NCBI GenBank assembly: GCA_963747255.1
Contig: CAVVEG010000012.1
Span: 186,001-250,000 of the forward strand
DNA: 64,000 bases
From: CAIYRG01 sp963747255
GTDB taxonomy: Bacteria > Pseudomonadota > Alphaproteobacteria > Micropepsales > Micropepsaceae
Reading direction: 5' to 3'
Position 1 is the first letter of the stretch, and each line of letters starts with the position of its first letter. Shown here piece by piece: positions 36,823 through 47,113 of the stretch. The translations under genes and the position numbers were made by a program. The notes under the pieces are model-generated. The model worked only from the letters and a program-made list of their open reading frames with translations. It did not search any database and was not told the origin of the DNA.

Positions 36823-37584
36823 TCAGCCGGCAATTGTGCCACGAGAGGGAACTGCTGTCGTGGCGACTTTGGCAGCCGCTTTACGATCGGCAAAGACATG
36901 AAGCTGCCCCACGGGGCGGAACCGGCCTGCGGGCAGGGAATGATCTCTCGCGAGGAATCTCGGGAAGATCGTGGATTTACCCTCGCCGGACACAAGGAAT
37001 GCCGCATGGCGGCTGCTCTCCAGCGCCGGATAGGTCAACGTGATCCGCGGTTCGCCGTCTTTCTCCGTGGCGGCCGACCACCTGCTGGATTCCTCCAGCG
37101 CGGCAGACCCGGGAAACAGCGACGCAAAATGGCCGTCTTCTCCCATGCCCAGCAGATTGATATGAAACAGCGGGCGTTCGAAGCGCAGGGCTTCTCCGCC
37201 GTAAAAGCGTTGAAGTTCAAGTTCGTATCTGGAGACCGCCTCTTCGACTGTCACCCCGCTGGTGGGAACCGGATGCAGATTCGAGGGTGGTACAGGAACG
37301 CGCGACAGAAACGACGTCCAGGCAAGACGAAAATTGCTTCGGGGATGATCATGCGGAACAAAGCGCTCGTCGCCCCAGAACCAGTGAATACGCGCCCAGG
37401 GGAAATCTCCGGCAAAAGCAGGCTCCGCGAGCCGGCGGTAAAGATTGGCGGGTGTCGAGCCCCCGGACAGCGCAATGGCGACGGCCCCCGCGACTTCCAG
37501 GCAGCGTTCCTGCATCCACTCCGCAACATATATGGCGAGCGTGTCGGGGTCGGGCAGAACGGTCAATTGCGCTTCGGATGTCAC
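36823..37584 (-). CDS. pgl: 6-phosphogluconolactonase
   Basis: GTG at 37584 overlaps the zwf stop (GTGA), giving 253 residues; an ATG at 37623 lies inside zwf and is less likely. Seen: ALSGGSTPANLYRRL, HWFWGDERFVPHDHPRSNFRLA and the hallmark LLGMGEDGHFASLFPG of the DevB/Pgl family. It hydrolyses 6-phosphoglucono-lactone made by Zwf to 6-phosphogluconate, used by Gnd encoded just upstream. It is in an operon with zwf and gnd. Confidence 0.93.
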   Translation of the reverse strand: MTSEAQLTVLPDPDTLAIYVAEWMQERCLEVAGAVAIALSGGSTPANLYRRLAEPAFAGDFPWARIHWFWGDERFVPHDHPRSNFRLAWTSFLSRVPVPPSNLHPVPTSGVTVEEAVSRYELELQRFYGGEALRFERPLFHINLLGMGEDGHFASLFPGSAALEESSRWSAATEKDGEPRITLTYPALESSRHAAFLVSGEGKSTIFPRFLARDHSLPAGRFRPVGQLHVFADRKAAAKVATTAVPSRGTIAG

Positions 37585-39120
37585 TTTGATTCGTACTTTT
37601 CCGGCGCAGTCAGAGGGTGCCATTGCCGCCCACTTCCCTGGATCAGCGCATCCGCCTCAGCAGGCCCTTGCGAACCTGCAGCATAGACCGGGAGCGATTC
37701 GCTGCCATTCCTGGTCCAGTCGTCGAGAATGGGCTGGATAATGCGCCACGCCGACTCGATATTGTCCGCGCGCTGAAACAGGCCGGCGTCACCGATCATG
37801 CAATCATACAAAAGCGTTTCGTAACCGGTATTCGCTTCGGCGTGGAAATAGTGGTGATAATTGAATCGCATTTCCACATCGCCAATTTGCATGACGGGGC
37901 CCGGCACTTTTGCGCCGAAGCGAAGGCTGATCTCCCTCCTCGGGTTGAATCATCAGCACCAGATCATTGGTCGTCAACCGCTCCACCGGGGTATCCCGAA
38001 ACAGCGTCAGAGGCGGCTGCTTGAACCGGACGATGACTTCGCTCTTCTTCGCTGTGAGCGCCTTGCCTGTGCGCAGGTAAAACGGCACCCCGGCCCAGCG
38101 CCAATTGTCGATGGTGAGCCTCAGCGCAACATAGGTTTCGGTGGAACTTACCGGGCTGACATTCGGCTCATGCCAGTAATCGTGAATTTCTTTCCCGTCC
38201 GCGGTGCCCGCTGCATATTGCGCGCGAACGACATCTTTCCGAACCGCGTCCGGTGTGAAGCTTCGGATCGCATCGAGAACTTTCCCCTTCTCATTTCGCG
38301 TCGCATTGGCTTCAAAGCAGGACGGCGGCTCCATGCCGATCAGAGTCAATATTTGAAAAAGGTGGTTCGGAACCATGTCGCGCAAGGCGCCTGTCGCATC
38401 ATAAAAACTGCCGCGGGTTCCCACGCCGATCAACTCGGCAACCGTGATCTGCACATGATCGATATGGTTTCGGTTCCACAACGGTTCTAGTATCCCGTTT
38501 GCAAACCGCAGTACCATGATGTTCTGAACCGTCTCCTTGCCAAGATAATGGTCAATTCGAAAAATCTGGCTCTCGTCCACGTTCTGCCATAGCAGGCGAT
38601 TCAGCTCTTTGGCCGATTCAAGATCGATGCCGAAGGGTTTTTCAATAACGACCCTGCGCCAATAGCCGGAGCTTTCGCGCACAAGACCCGCAGCGCCCAG
38701 ATGCTCCACCACGCCAGCAAACTCGGTGGCTGGAATCGCGAAATAAAAAAGATAATTGCCGCCGGTTCCGGATTTTCCATCAATATCGTGCAGTAGTTCC
38801 TTCAGCCTGTCATAAGTCGATGGATTGTTGAGGTCGCCCGCAAGATACTGCATGCGCTTCGCAAGCCAGTCCCAGTCGGTTTCCTCGATGTTCTCCCTTG
38901 CGAATTGCTGAAACGCGTTTCGAAGACGTTCACGAAACGCGACCGCCGTCTGCTCGCTACGCGCCACACCCACAATCGCAAACGAGTCGGCCAACAGATT
39001 CGCGCGCTTCAGGTGGTAGATCGCCGGCATCAGAAGACGCTTCGTCAAGTCGCCGGAGGCACCGAAGATCACGAGTACGCAGGGACCCGCCGGGCTGATA
39101 TTCGGCATTTCACCCGTCAT
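37581..39120 (-). CDS. zwf: Glucose-6-phosphate 1-dehydrogenase, interrupted by one frameshift
   Basis: ATG 39120 overlaps the gnd stop by 11 bases. N-terminal FGASGDLTKRLLMPAIYHL binds NAD(P); RIDHYLGKETVQNIMVLRFANGI carries the active-site His; WAGVPFYLRTGK follows. After MIQPEEG the frame breaks near 37932. Dropping the extra base gives ISLRFGAKVPGP and continues through HFHAEANTGYETLLYDCMIGD to a stop at 37581, restoring a normal 512 residues. As given, the product would lose about its last 110 residues, including conserved sequence, and be inactive. A sequence error is likely, because the rest is well conserved. It catalyses the first step of the oxidative pentose phosphate and Entner-Doudoroff routes. 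Confidence 0.9.
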
Positions 39121-40087
39121 GTTTCGGTTCAATATGGCCGCCGAACTTGTTCCGCATCGCGGAAAGCAGCTTGTTCGCGAACGCAGCTTCTCCCCGCGAG
39201 CGCAGGCGCGCATTAAGCGCCGCCGATAACACATCGGCCGGCACTCCGGTCTCGATCGCCGATATGAGCGTCCAGCGCCCCTCGCCGGAATCATCGACAT
39301 AGCCGGTATACCGGGAAAGGTCAGGGTCCTCTGCCAGAGCCGACGCAGTCAGGTCGAGGAGCCATGAACCGATCACGCTCCCGCGCCGCCATAATTCGGC
39401 GATCTCGGGAAGATCGAGAGTGTAGCGTTCTTCCTCACGCATCGCTCCCCCGGAGTGCCGCAGAATATCGAAACCCTCCGCATACGCCTCCATCAGCCCA
39501 TATTCGATTCCGTTGTGAACCATTTTCACGAAATGACCGGCACCCACGGGACCGCAGTGCAGATAGCCGCGTTCTGCCGTACCACCGGGTGCACGCCCTT
39601 CGGCAGGCGGAATGCCCGAGAGACCGGGCGCGAGCGCGGAAAATATCGGATCCAGCTGCTGCACCGGCGCGTGATCGCCACCGATCATCATGCAGTAGCC
39701 TCTTTCGATGCCCCATACTCCACCGCTTGTCCCTACATCCAGGAAATGAATGCCTTTCTCCCTCAGTACGCGGGCGCGCCGGATGTCGTCGCGGAAGTTC
39801 GAGTTGCCGCCATCAATGACAATGTCGCCGGATTCCAGAAACGCCGAAACCTCGACTAGAATGTTTTCGGTAATCTCCCCGGCCGGCAACATCACCCAGA
39901 TCGCGCGCGGCGGCTGCAATCGGCTGACCAGTTGCCTGGGGTCGGAAGCCCCCATTGCGCCCGCCTTCTCCAGTTCGCTGACAGCTTCGGGACGCGCGTC
40001 ATAAACCACGCAAGCGTGGTCATGCGCCATCAGGCGCCGCGCGATATTCCCTCCCATACGGCCTAAACCGATGATTCCGATCTGCAT
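39110..40087 (-). CDS. gnd: 6-phosphogluconate dehydrogenase, decarboxylating (short type)
   Basis: 325 residues, the short dimer/tetramer type rather than the about 470-residue E. coli type. Seen: IGIIGLGRMGGNIARRLM, DGGNSNFRDDIRRA (substrate-binding) and GAGHFVKMVHNGIEYGLMEAYAEGFDIL with the catalytic Lys. It converts 6-phosphogluconate to ribulose-5-phosphate and CO2, feeding Tkt and Tal-Pgi encoded upstream. Short types often prefer NAD, but the dinucleotide preference is not proven here. It overlaps zwf by 11 bases. Confidence 0.93.
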   Translation of the reverse strand: MQIGIIGLGRMGGNIARRLMAHDHACVVYDARPEAVSELEKAGAMGASDPRQLVSRLQPPRAIWVMLPAGEITENILVEVSAFLESGDIVIDGGNSNFRDDIRRARVLREKGIHFLDVGTSGGVWGIERGYCMMIGGDHAPVQQLDPIFSALAPGLSGIPPAEGRAPGGTAERGYLHCGPVGAGHFVKMVHNGIEYGLMEAYAEGFDILRHSGGAMREEERYTLDLPEIAELWRRGSVIGSWLLDLTASALAEDPDLSRYTGYVDDSGEGRWTLISAIETGVPADVLSAALNARLRSRGEAAFANKLLSAMRNKFGGHIEPKHDG

Positions 40088-40096
40088 ACCGGCCTC

Positions 40097-42928
40097 TCAG
40101 CCAAGCGCTTCTGAAATAGCCTGCCCAAGTCTGTTCAATCCGGCGACAGCGTCACCGCCCAAATGCACGTGCAAAACGCGCCGTTCGCGCTCGTTCAACA
40201 CCTCAAAATCCCCGCGCGCCGTGGCATCAATGACCTTTCCGAAGCTGTACGAGTGCCCGGGGACAGCAAGGTCCTGGGTGTGATCGCTGGTGATCTGCAG
40301 GAAAATGCCGGTGTTTGGGCCGCCCTTATAAGCCTGGCCTGTCGAGTGCAAAAAACGTGGGCCAATGCCCGCGCATGCTGCAATGTGCTTGCGGTCACGT
40401 ATCATCCGCCGGATCTCCTGCAATTCATCCATGACGTCCTGGACCGGATTGAGATAGGCGAGCAATGCACAGTAGTCGCCGGGCTTCGCTGTGGAAAACA
40501 AAGCTTTCAGAATGCCGGCGGCGGAATTGTGCCTGCCCGCCCCTAATATCGTCATCATGCGTCCACCGGCGAAAAGCCTGATTCCGTCACCTTCGAAAAT
40601 CGGTCGCACTGAACCATCGCCATCACCGGAGCCCTGCATCAGGGCGCGTGTCTTGACTTTGCTGGCCTCCACATCCGGCTGATTGAATGGATTGATCCCG
40701 ATCAGCGAACCGGCCACTGCGGTGGCAATTTCCCAGCGAAAGAACTCCTGCCCGATATTGTAGGAATCCGTGATGCCGATCTGCAGTACCGGGTGTCCGG
40801 CGGTTTCGAGCGCCGCTATCGCGTTGTCCTGGCGCTCATCGAATTCCTCGTCCAGGCGCAGATAAACGAATATCCTGTCGCGGCCGTAAGCCTCCGGCGC
40901 TCCCAGTGGCTCCGCATCTACCGGAATCAGACCCTTGCCTTCTTTCCCCGTGGATTCCGCCAGAAGCTGTTCCAGCCAGGCGCCGAAGGAGGCGAGTCTC
41001 GGAGATGCGACAATCGTCACCTTGTCGCGGCCCCGTTCTGCAAGCACTCCCAAAGCTGTCCCAAGCAGCACACCTGGATTGTGTTCCGGCGGAACATGCG
41101 GGCCGCAGGAACGCACCATCTTCGCGCCAGCGCTCAACAGTTTTGCGACGTCCACTCCCGCGATGGCGGCGGGAACAAGGCCGAACACCGAAAGAACGGA
41201 ATAGCGACCGCCAATCGCCGGGTTCCCCAGAAACAGGTTGCGGAAACCGCGGCTTTGCGCTGTGCGAGCAAGCTCGGAACCCGGGTCGGTGATCGCCACG
41301 AAATGTGAAGCGGTTTTGCCCTTGCCCTTCGCCTCCACCGACGCCCAGAAATAATCCATCAGGATATTGGGTTCGAGCGTCGATCCGGATTTGCTGGAAA
41401 CGACAAAGACAGTTCGCGCGGGGTCGATCGAATTTGCGACCGCCATGATCGCCGCGGGCTCGGTGGAATCCAGAACATGCAGCGCGGGCCAGCCCGGTTG
41501 GACGCCGAAGGTTTTCGCGAAGACTTCGGCTCCAAGACTGGAACCGCCCATTCCCAGCAACACAGCGCTTGTCATCCTCTGCTTCCGCAGATCGCTCGCG
41601 CTTGCATCGATTTCCTGCAACTGCGTCGTGCTGTCGTCTACTGCCGAAAGCCAGCCAAGCCATTTGCTTTCGTCTGATCCGGTCCACAATGACGCGTCTG
41701 CGCGCCACAGTCGCCTTATTGTTCCGGATTTGCGCCATTCGGAACGCGAGGCTTCCACTGCCGCGCGCGTTTCCCGGTCGAGCTTTTCCGAATAGCGGTT
41801 CAGGGCCGGCCCAAGCGCCTGCACCCTTCTCTGCTCAACTCCGGCCAGCAGTTCATCGAAGGAATCGGCAAACAGTTGCACGCCATCGCTGGTCAGCTTC
41901 CCTGTCACCTCTTCCAGTGCGATTCCCGCGCGTTCGAGAGTTTCCAGCATTTGCTTTGCAGCCGAAACATCCTGCTCAATGGTTGGCGCGACCCGGCCAT
42001 GGTCACGGAAGGCGTCCAGCGTTTCCTGTGGCATGGTGTTGATTGTGTCGGGTCCGATCAGTTCCTCGACATAGACAACGTCACGATAGACCGGGCTTTT
42101 TGTGCTCGTACTCGCCCAAAGCAGCCTCTGTACGCGCGCACCACGCTGGTTCAGCCTCTCCCATCTCGTACCGGAGAACAGCTGCTTATAATCCTGATAG
42201 GCAAGTTTCGCATTCGCTATTGCGATCTTTCCACGCAACTGTGCCAGTTCTGCGTCGCCAGGATTTGGTTTCAGCTTATCTTCGATAAGCTTGTCGACCG
42301 CGCTATCGATGCGACTGACGAAGAAGCTCGCAACGCTCGCAAGCCGGTGCGGATCGCCGCCGGAACCGGTGAACTGCTCAAGCGCCGCGATATAGGCTTC
42401 CGCCACCTGCCGGTACACGGCGCGTCCAAACAGCAGCGTGATATTGATGTTGATACCTTCGCCCAGCAGCTTCCGGATGGCGGGAAGACCCGCCTGCGTT
42501 CCCGGTACCTTGATCATGATATTGGGCCGCGCGACCTCCGACCACAGCCGGCGCGCCTCGGCAATCGTCTTATCCGTATCGAGAGCGATATACGGCGACA
42601 CTTCCAGACTGACAAATCCATCGGCGCCGCCGCTGTTACGGTACACCGGCAGCAGCACATCGGCCGCGCTGCGGATATCCTCGATCGCGACGTGCTCGTA
42701 CAGATCCATCGCATCGCAATCGCTCTTCGCCAGAACAGAATTGAGCGACTCATCGTAGTCGCCGCCCGAAGTAATCGCCTTGCGGAAAATTGATGGATTT
42801 GATGTCACCCCGGACAACGCATCCTCATCGATCAGGCGCTTGAGGCTGCCATCGGCGATAAAGCGGCGAGATAGAAAATCGAGCCAGACGGACTGACCGC
42901 AATCATGCAGTTCTTTCAGCGGATTCAC
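40097..42928 (-). CDS. tal-pgi: Bifunctional transaldolase / phosphoglucose isomerase
   Basis: GTG 42928 lies 1 base after the tkt stop and gives 943 residues. The first about 370 are transaldolase: NPLKELHDCGQSVWLDFLSR, GVTSNPSIFRKAI and the Schiff-base Lys in NIMIKVPGTQAGL. The rest is phosphoglucose isomerase, with LGMGGSSLGAEVF, VVSSKSGSTLEPN and GGRYSVLSVFGLVPAAIAG. Such fusions occur in some alphaproteobacteria, including acetic acid bacteria, and in Acidobacteria. The protein links the non-oxidative pentose phosphate pathway to fructose-6-phosphate and back to glucose-6-phosphate, so it can cycle carbon through Zwf and Gnd of the same operon. Confidence 0.93.
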   Translation of the reverse strand: MNPLKELHDCGQSVWLDFLSRRFIADGSLKRLIDEDALSGVTSNPSIFRKAITSGGDYDESLNSVLAKSDCDAMDLYEHVAIEDIRSAADVLLPVYRNSGGADGFVSLEVSPYIALDTDKTIAEARRLWSEVARPNIMIKVPGTQAGLPAIRKLLGEGININITLLFGRAVYRQVAEAYIAALEQFTGSGGDPHRLASVASFFVSRIDSAVDKLIEDKLKPNPGDAELAQLRGKIAIANAKLAYQDYKQLFSGTRWERLNQRGARVQRLLWASTSTKSPVYRDVVYVEELIGPDTINTMPQETLDAFRDHGRVAPTIEQDVSAAKQMLETLERAGIALEEVTGKLTSDGVQLFADSFDELLAGVEQRRVQALGPALNRYSEKLDRETRAAVEASRSEWRKSGTIRRLWRADASLWTGSDESKWLGWLSAVDDSTTQLQEIDASASDLRKQRMTSAVLLGMGGSSLGAEVFAKTFGVQPGWPALHVLDSTEPAAIMAVANSIDPARTVFVVSSKSGSTLEPNILMDYFWASVEAKGKGKTASHFVAITDPGSELARTAQSRGFRNLFLGNPAIGGRYSVLSVFGLVPAAIAGVDVAKLLSAGAKMVRSCGPHVPPEHNPGVLLGTALGVLAERGRDKVTIVASPRLASFGAWLEQLLAESTGKEGKGLIPVDAEPLGAPEAYGRDRIFVYLRLDEEFDERQDNAIAALETAGHPVLQIGITDSYNIGQEFFRWEIATAVAGSLIGINPFNQPDVEASKVKTRALMQGSGDGDGSVRPIFEGDGIRLFAGGRMMTILGAGRHNSAAGILKALFSTAKPGDYCALLAYLNPVQDVMDELQEIRRMIRDRKHIAACAGIGPRFLHSTGQAYKGGPNTGIFLQITSDHTQDLAVPGHSYSFGKVIDATARGDFEVLNERERRVLHVHLGGDAVAGLNRLGQAISEALG

Positions 42929-42929
42929 T

Positions 42930-45078
42930 CTAGCCACCCTTGCTGCGTTCGACCTGTTCCTTCGCGGCTTCGACAATATGCTCAACGGTGATCCCGAAGT
43001 GGCGAAAAACGTCCTGATAAGGGCCCGAAACGCCGAATGTCGTCATGGAAATGCGCGCGCCTCCCGGACCGGTGTAGCGGTCCCAGCCGAGCGGCGATGC
43101 TGCTTCCACGGATACCCGTGCGCGAACCGCGGGTGGGAGAATCGCATCGCGATAGGATTGTTCCTGCTCCTCAAACAATTCCCAACTCGGCATGCTGACC
43201 ACGCGCGCGCGAATTCCCAGACCGTTCAACCGTTCACGCGCTGAAACACACAACGGAACCTCGCTGCCGGTGGCAATCAGGATGACATCCGGCGCCGGTT
43301 TTTCATTACCGGCCAGAATATAAGCGCCCCGGCGCAAACCTGCCGCCGGACCGTAGACCTTCCGGTCAATGGTCGGCAGCGCCTGCCGGCTGAGGCTCAG
43401 CGCAGTTGGCCGTTTTGATTCCATCGCAAAATGCCATGCTTCCTTCACCTCATTCGCATCGGCGGGCCTGATGGTCACCAACCCGGGGATGGCGCGCAAC
43501 CCGGCGAGCTGCTCCACGGGCTGATGCGTCGGGCCGTCCTCCCCCAATCCGATCGAGTCGTGTGTGAAGACATGAATGACCGGGAGTTCCATCATCGCAG
43601 CAAGACGGATCGGCGGCCTCATGTAATCCGAGAAAATCAGAAAAGTGGCGCAGTATGAACGTAGATCGCTAAGGGCAAGGCCGTTCGATATGGCGCCCAT
43701 GCCGTGTTCGCGCACCCCAAAATGCAGATTGCGTCCGGTAGTTTCGCTTTCGAAATCACCGCCGCCGCTGACCAGTGTCTTGGTTGAGCCCGCCAGATCA
43801 CCCGAACCGCCCAGCAGCCACGGAATATGCGGCGCGATGGCGTTCAGAACTTTCCCTGAGGCCTCCCGGGTTGCCATTCCCTTCGGGTCCACAGGGAAAT
43901 CGGACATATCGATATCCCAGTTTTTGGGAAGATCGTGAGTTCTCGATCTGGTCCAGTTCGCGCGCCAGATCAGGATAACGCTCGCGATACCGATCCAATC
44001 CCGAATACCATTCTGCGCAAAGCTTGCGTCCGCGCGCTCCGAACCGCTCATCGAACCCTTCGCGCACGCCATCCGGCACGAGGAAATTTGCGTCTTCGGG
44101 CCAACCATAAAAACGTTTTGCCAGCCTGACCTCCGCTTCACCGAGCGCTTCGCCATGCGCCGACGCGGTGTCCTGTTTGTGCGGAGCGCCATAGCCAATG
44201 TGGCTGTTCACGATAATCAGTGTCGGCACTTTCCGGTTCTGCCGGAACCGCTCAAGCGCCGCCCAAAAACTGTCGCAATCATTGGCATCAGCAACCCGTT
44301 CGACATTCCAGCCATAGGCTCGGAACCGCGCGCCGACATCCTCGGTGAATGCGAGGCTGGTGTGGCCTTCGATCGTGATGTTGTTGCTATCGTAAATCCA
44401 GCAGAGATTTCCCAGTGAAAGATGGCCGGCGATGGAAGCGGCTTCAGAGGCCACGCCTTCCATCATATCGCCGTCGCTGCACAATGCGTACACGTCATAA
44501 TCGAAGGCGGAAAATTCCGGTCGATTGTATCGTTGCCCGAGAAACCGCGCCGCCATTGCCATTCCCACGCTGTTGCCGCAGCCTTGTCCCAGGGGGCCGG
44601 TAGTCGTTTCCAGTCCCGCCGTATGGCGGTATTCAGGATGACCGGGACAACGACTGCCGATCTGACGAAACCTGCGGATGTCTTCGAGCGAAACCGCCGG
44701 CTTGCCGTTCTGGTCCTTGATTCCTGCGAGATGAAGGACCGAATAGAGCAGCATCGATGCATGACCTGCAGAAAGCACAAACCGGTCGCGATTCGGCCAA
44801 ACCGTGTTATCCGGATTGAATCGCAGGATGCGTTGCCACAGCGTGTAAATGACAGGCGCAAGCGCCATCGGTGTGCCCGGATGGCCCGAATTCGCGGCCT
44901 GGACCGCGTCCATCGCCAGAGTGCGAATCGTGTTGATGGCCAGACTGTCTATGGAATTGTCTTGCGGTCTGTCCATGATAGGTTCGACCCTGTTCTTCAC
45001 CGGCGTTTGGGTTGACACCGTGCGAATTGGCCGGAGGGCTTTGGGCACGGTATGTGAATGATCCTGCGTAGCCAACAT
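42930..45078 (-). CDS. tkt: Transketolase, interrupted by one frameshift
   Basis: ATG 45078 has GGAGG six bases upstream; ATG 44976 in the same frame would give a more usual 681 residues. Seen: AMDAVQAANSGHPGTPMALAP, thiamine diphosphate motif CSDGDMMEGVASEAASIAGHL ending in N, and HDSIGLGEDGPTHQPVEQLA in the pyrimidine domain. Near 43938 the frame shifts: removing one base joins ELDQIEN to HDLPKNWDIDM, the expected order. As given, the chain stops early. Transketolase moves two-carbon units between sugar phosphates. It is first in the tkt, tal-pgi, gnd, zwf, pgl unit and divergent from pgm. Confidence 0.9.
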
Positions 45079-45120
45079 TCCACCTCCAGTGAAGAGGAAA
45101 TTTAATCCGGGGCTGCGCCG

Positions 45121-45145
45121 GGAACGCAAGCGACCGCGGTGCGTT
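45121..45145 (+). promoter_or_regulatory. EcfG-type general stress promoter for pgm
   Basis: GGAAC at 45121-45125 and CGTT at 45142-45145 are separated by exactly 16 bases, a perfect match to the alphaproteobacterial EcfG (SigT-type) promoter. Transcription would start near 45153, about 45 bases before the pgm start codon. Confidence 0.7.
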
Positions 45146-45197
45146 GTGGCGGCAACTTGCTGAACCGTTTTGGGTCTGGCGAGCAGAGGAGGGTGAA

Positions 45198-46862
45198 ATG
45201 GCCGGCAGAGTAAGTCCGCTCGCGGGAAAGCCCGTCACAGCTTCGATGCTGGTCAATGTCCCGAGATTGACCACTGCCTATTTCGTGCAGCAGCCGGACC
45301 CATCTATTCCCGGTCAAAGGGTTGCCTTCGGAACCTCGGGACATCGCGGCTCCGCATTCGATTCCGCGTTTAATGAGGCTCATATCCTGGCCATCACCCA
45401 GGCTATCTGCATGTTCCGTCAGATGAAAGGAACCGATGGACCGCTGTTTGTCGGAATCGACACCCATGCACTCTCGGAACCCGCACTTGTCAGCGCGGTC
45501 GAAGTGCTCGTCGCAAATGGCGTTGCGACCATGCTGGACAGTGCGCGCTCCTATACGCCCACGCCGCTCATCTCGCATGCCATCCTGACCTACAACCGCG
45601 GGCGAGAAACCGGGCTCGCCGACGGTATCGTCATCACTCCGTCACACAATCCACCGGAAGATGGAGGTTTCAAATACAACCCGCCGGATGGGGGACCTGC
45701 CGATCTTGACGCCACAGGGTGGATTGAGAAGACCGCTAACGATCTGATCTCGAATTCTCTCCGCGATGTTCGCCGACTTCCATGGTCACGCGCCGCAAAT
45801 GCGGACGGCATTCACCGGCACGATTACGTCTCCGAATATACAGCCGATTTGCCGGCCATCATCGACATGGACGCCATCCGGAACGCAGGGGTGAAGATCG
45901 GAATCGATCCCCTCGGGGGCGCCACGATCAGTGTCTGGCAGGCTGTTATCGAGCGTTACGGCCTGACGGCAACCATCGTGAACAATTCCGTCGACCCCTC
46001 CTTTCGCTTCATGACTGCCGATTGGGATGGAAAAATCCGGATGGATTGTTCGTCGCCCTATGCGATGGCGCGCCTGATCGCAATGCGGGACCGTTTCGAT
46101 GTGGCCTTCGCAAATGATACCGATGGTGACCGGCACGGAATTGTCAGCCGCTCGAGCGGGCTGATGAACCCGAATGCTTATTTGACGACGGCGATTTCCT
46201 ATCTGTATCGAAATCGCCCGGCATGGCGCGCCGATCTCGGCATCGGCAAGACTATCGTCAGCAGCAGCACGATCGACCGGATTGCGGCACTTCTTGGACG
46301 TCCCCTGATGGAGGTGCCTGTCGGGTTCAAATGGTTCGTTCCGGGGTTGTTCGACGGCACAATCGGATTTGGCGGTGAGGAAAGCGCCGGCGCGTCATTT
46401 CTCCGCAAGGACGGCCGCGTGTGGACCACGGACAAAGACGGAATCGTATTGGCTTTGCTCTCGGCCGAAATCACCGCGCGATCCGGAAAAGATCCGGGCG
46501 AACTCTATTCGCTGCTCTCCATGGATCTGGGGCACTCCTACTATAAACGGATCGACGCGCCGGCCAATTCCGAACAGAAAAAAATCCTGAAGAATCTCAC
46601 GCCGGAGCAAATGCATGTCAGGCAACTCGCGGGCGAGCAGGTGCGTAGCATTGTATCGACGGCGCCGGGTAACGGGCAGCCGATAGGCGGAATCAAGGTT
46701 TCAGCGGAGAATGGCTGGTTTGCCGCCCGGCCGTCCGGAACCGAAGAAGTCTACAAAATTTACACGGAAAGCTTCCGGAGCGAAGATCATCTGAAGCATA
46801 TCCAGTCCGAAGCCCAACTGCTCCTTTCCGGAATATTCGACACGGCGCCCCGCTCCACCTGA
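45198..46862 (+). CDS. pgm: Phosphoglucomutase (alpha-D-glucose)
   Basis: ATG 45198 with GGAGGG six bases upstream gives 554 residues; a longer reading would start inside the promoter. Seen: FGTSGHRGSAFDSAFNE, the phosphoserine loop ITPSHNPPEDGGFKYNPPDGG, metal loop NDTDGDRHGI and sugar loop FGGEESAGASFLR, as in E. coli Pgm. It interconverts glucose-1-phosphate and glucose-6-phosphate, connecting glycogen phosphorolysis with the pentose phosphate operon on the opposite strand. An EcfG-type promoter precedes it. Confidence 0.95.
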   Translation: MAGRVSPLAGKPVTASMLVNVPRLTTAYFVQQPDPSIPGQRVAFGTSGHRGSAFDSAFNEAHILAITQAICMFRQMKGTDGPLFVGIDTHALSEPALVSAVEVLVANGVATMLDSARSYTPTPLISHAILTYNRGRETGLADGIVITPSHNPPEDGGFKYNPPDGGPADLDATGWIEKTANDLISNSLRDVRRLPWSRAANADGIHRHDYVSEYTADLPAIIDMDAIRNAGVKIGIDPLGGATISVWQAVIERYGLTATIVNNSVDPSFRFMTADWDGKIRMDCSSPYAMARLIAMRDRFDVAFANDTDGDRHGIVSRSSGLMNPNAYLTTAISYLYRNRPAWRADLGIGKTIVSSSTIDRIAALLGRPLMEVPVGFKWFVPGLFDGTIGFGGEESAGASFLRKDGRVWTTDKDGIVLALLSAEITARSGKDPGELYSLLSMDLGHSYYKRIDAPANSEQKKILKNLTPEQMHVRQLAGEQVRSIVSTAPGNGQPIGGIKVSAENGWFAARPSGTEEVYKIYTESFRSEDHLKHIQSEAQLLLSGIFDTAPRST

Positions 46863-47113
46863 CTCCGCTCCGTGTCAAGTGTCTGTTTCCCGCGCAACAC
46901 TCGATTGCACCTCTGCGGGACCGAGGATATTCGCTTCGATGATGTCACATTCATGCCCGGAGAATTATGCGCCGAAAGCGGTCTCATGCGAGCTGCGGCG
47001 GCGGTACGCCGCCCGGAATGTAACTTTCTTTGTTACGGTTGGGATTCGGGAAAAACCCGGGAAAAAGCTGTGGTGTAACTTTGTAACGGTTGCGCTGGAG
47101 AAATTCAAAACGA
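46863..47113. other. Gap between convergent genes with near-repeated GTAAC motifs
   Basis: TGTAACTTTCTTTGTTACGGTTG (47019-47041, 23 bases; key parts GTAAC and GTTAC) and a shorter version with GTAACTTTGTAACGGTTG near 47075-47092 lie 33 bases apart. Between them CGGG-AAAAA-CCCG (about 47047-47059) could form a small hairpin followed by an A-rich run, so it may stop transcripts reading on the minus strand only weakly. No gene is supported here. Confidence 0.35.

Noticed and set aside
41876..42793. Plus-strand frame of 305 codons opposite the transaldolase domain
   Set aside because: The transaldolase reading carries catalytic motifs; the antisense product is basic and featureless.
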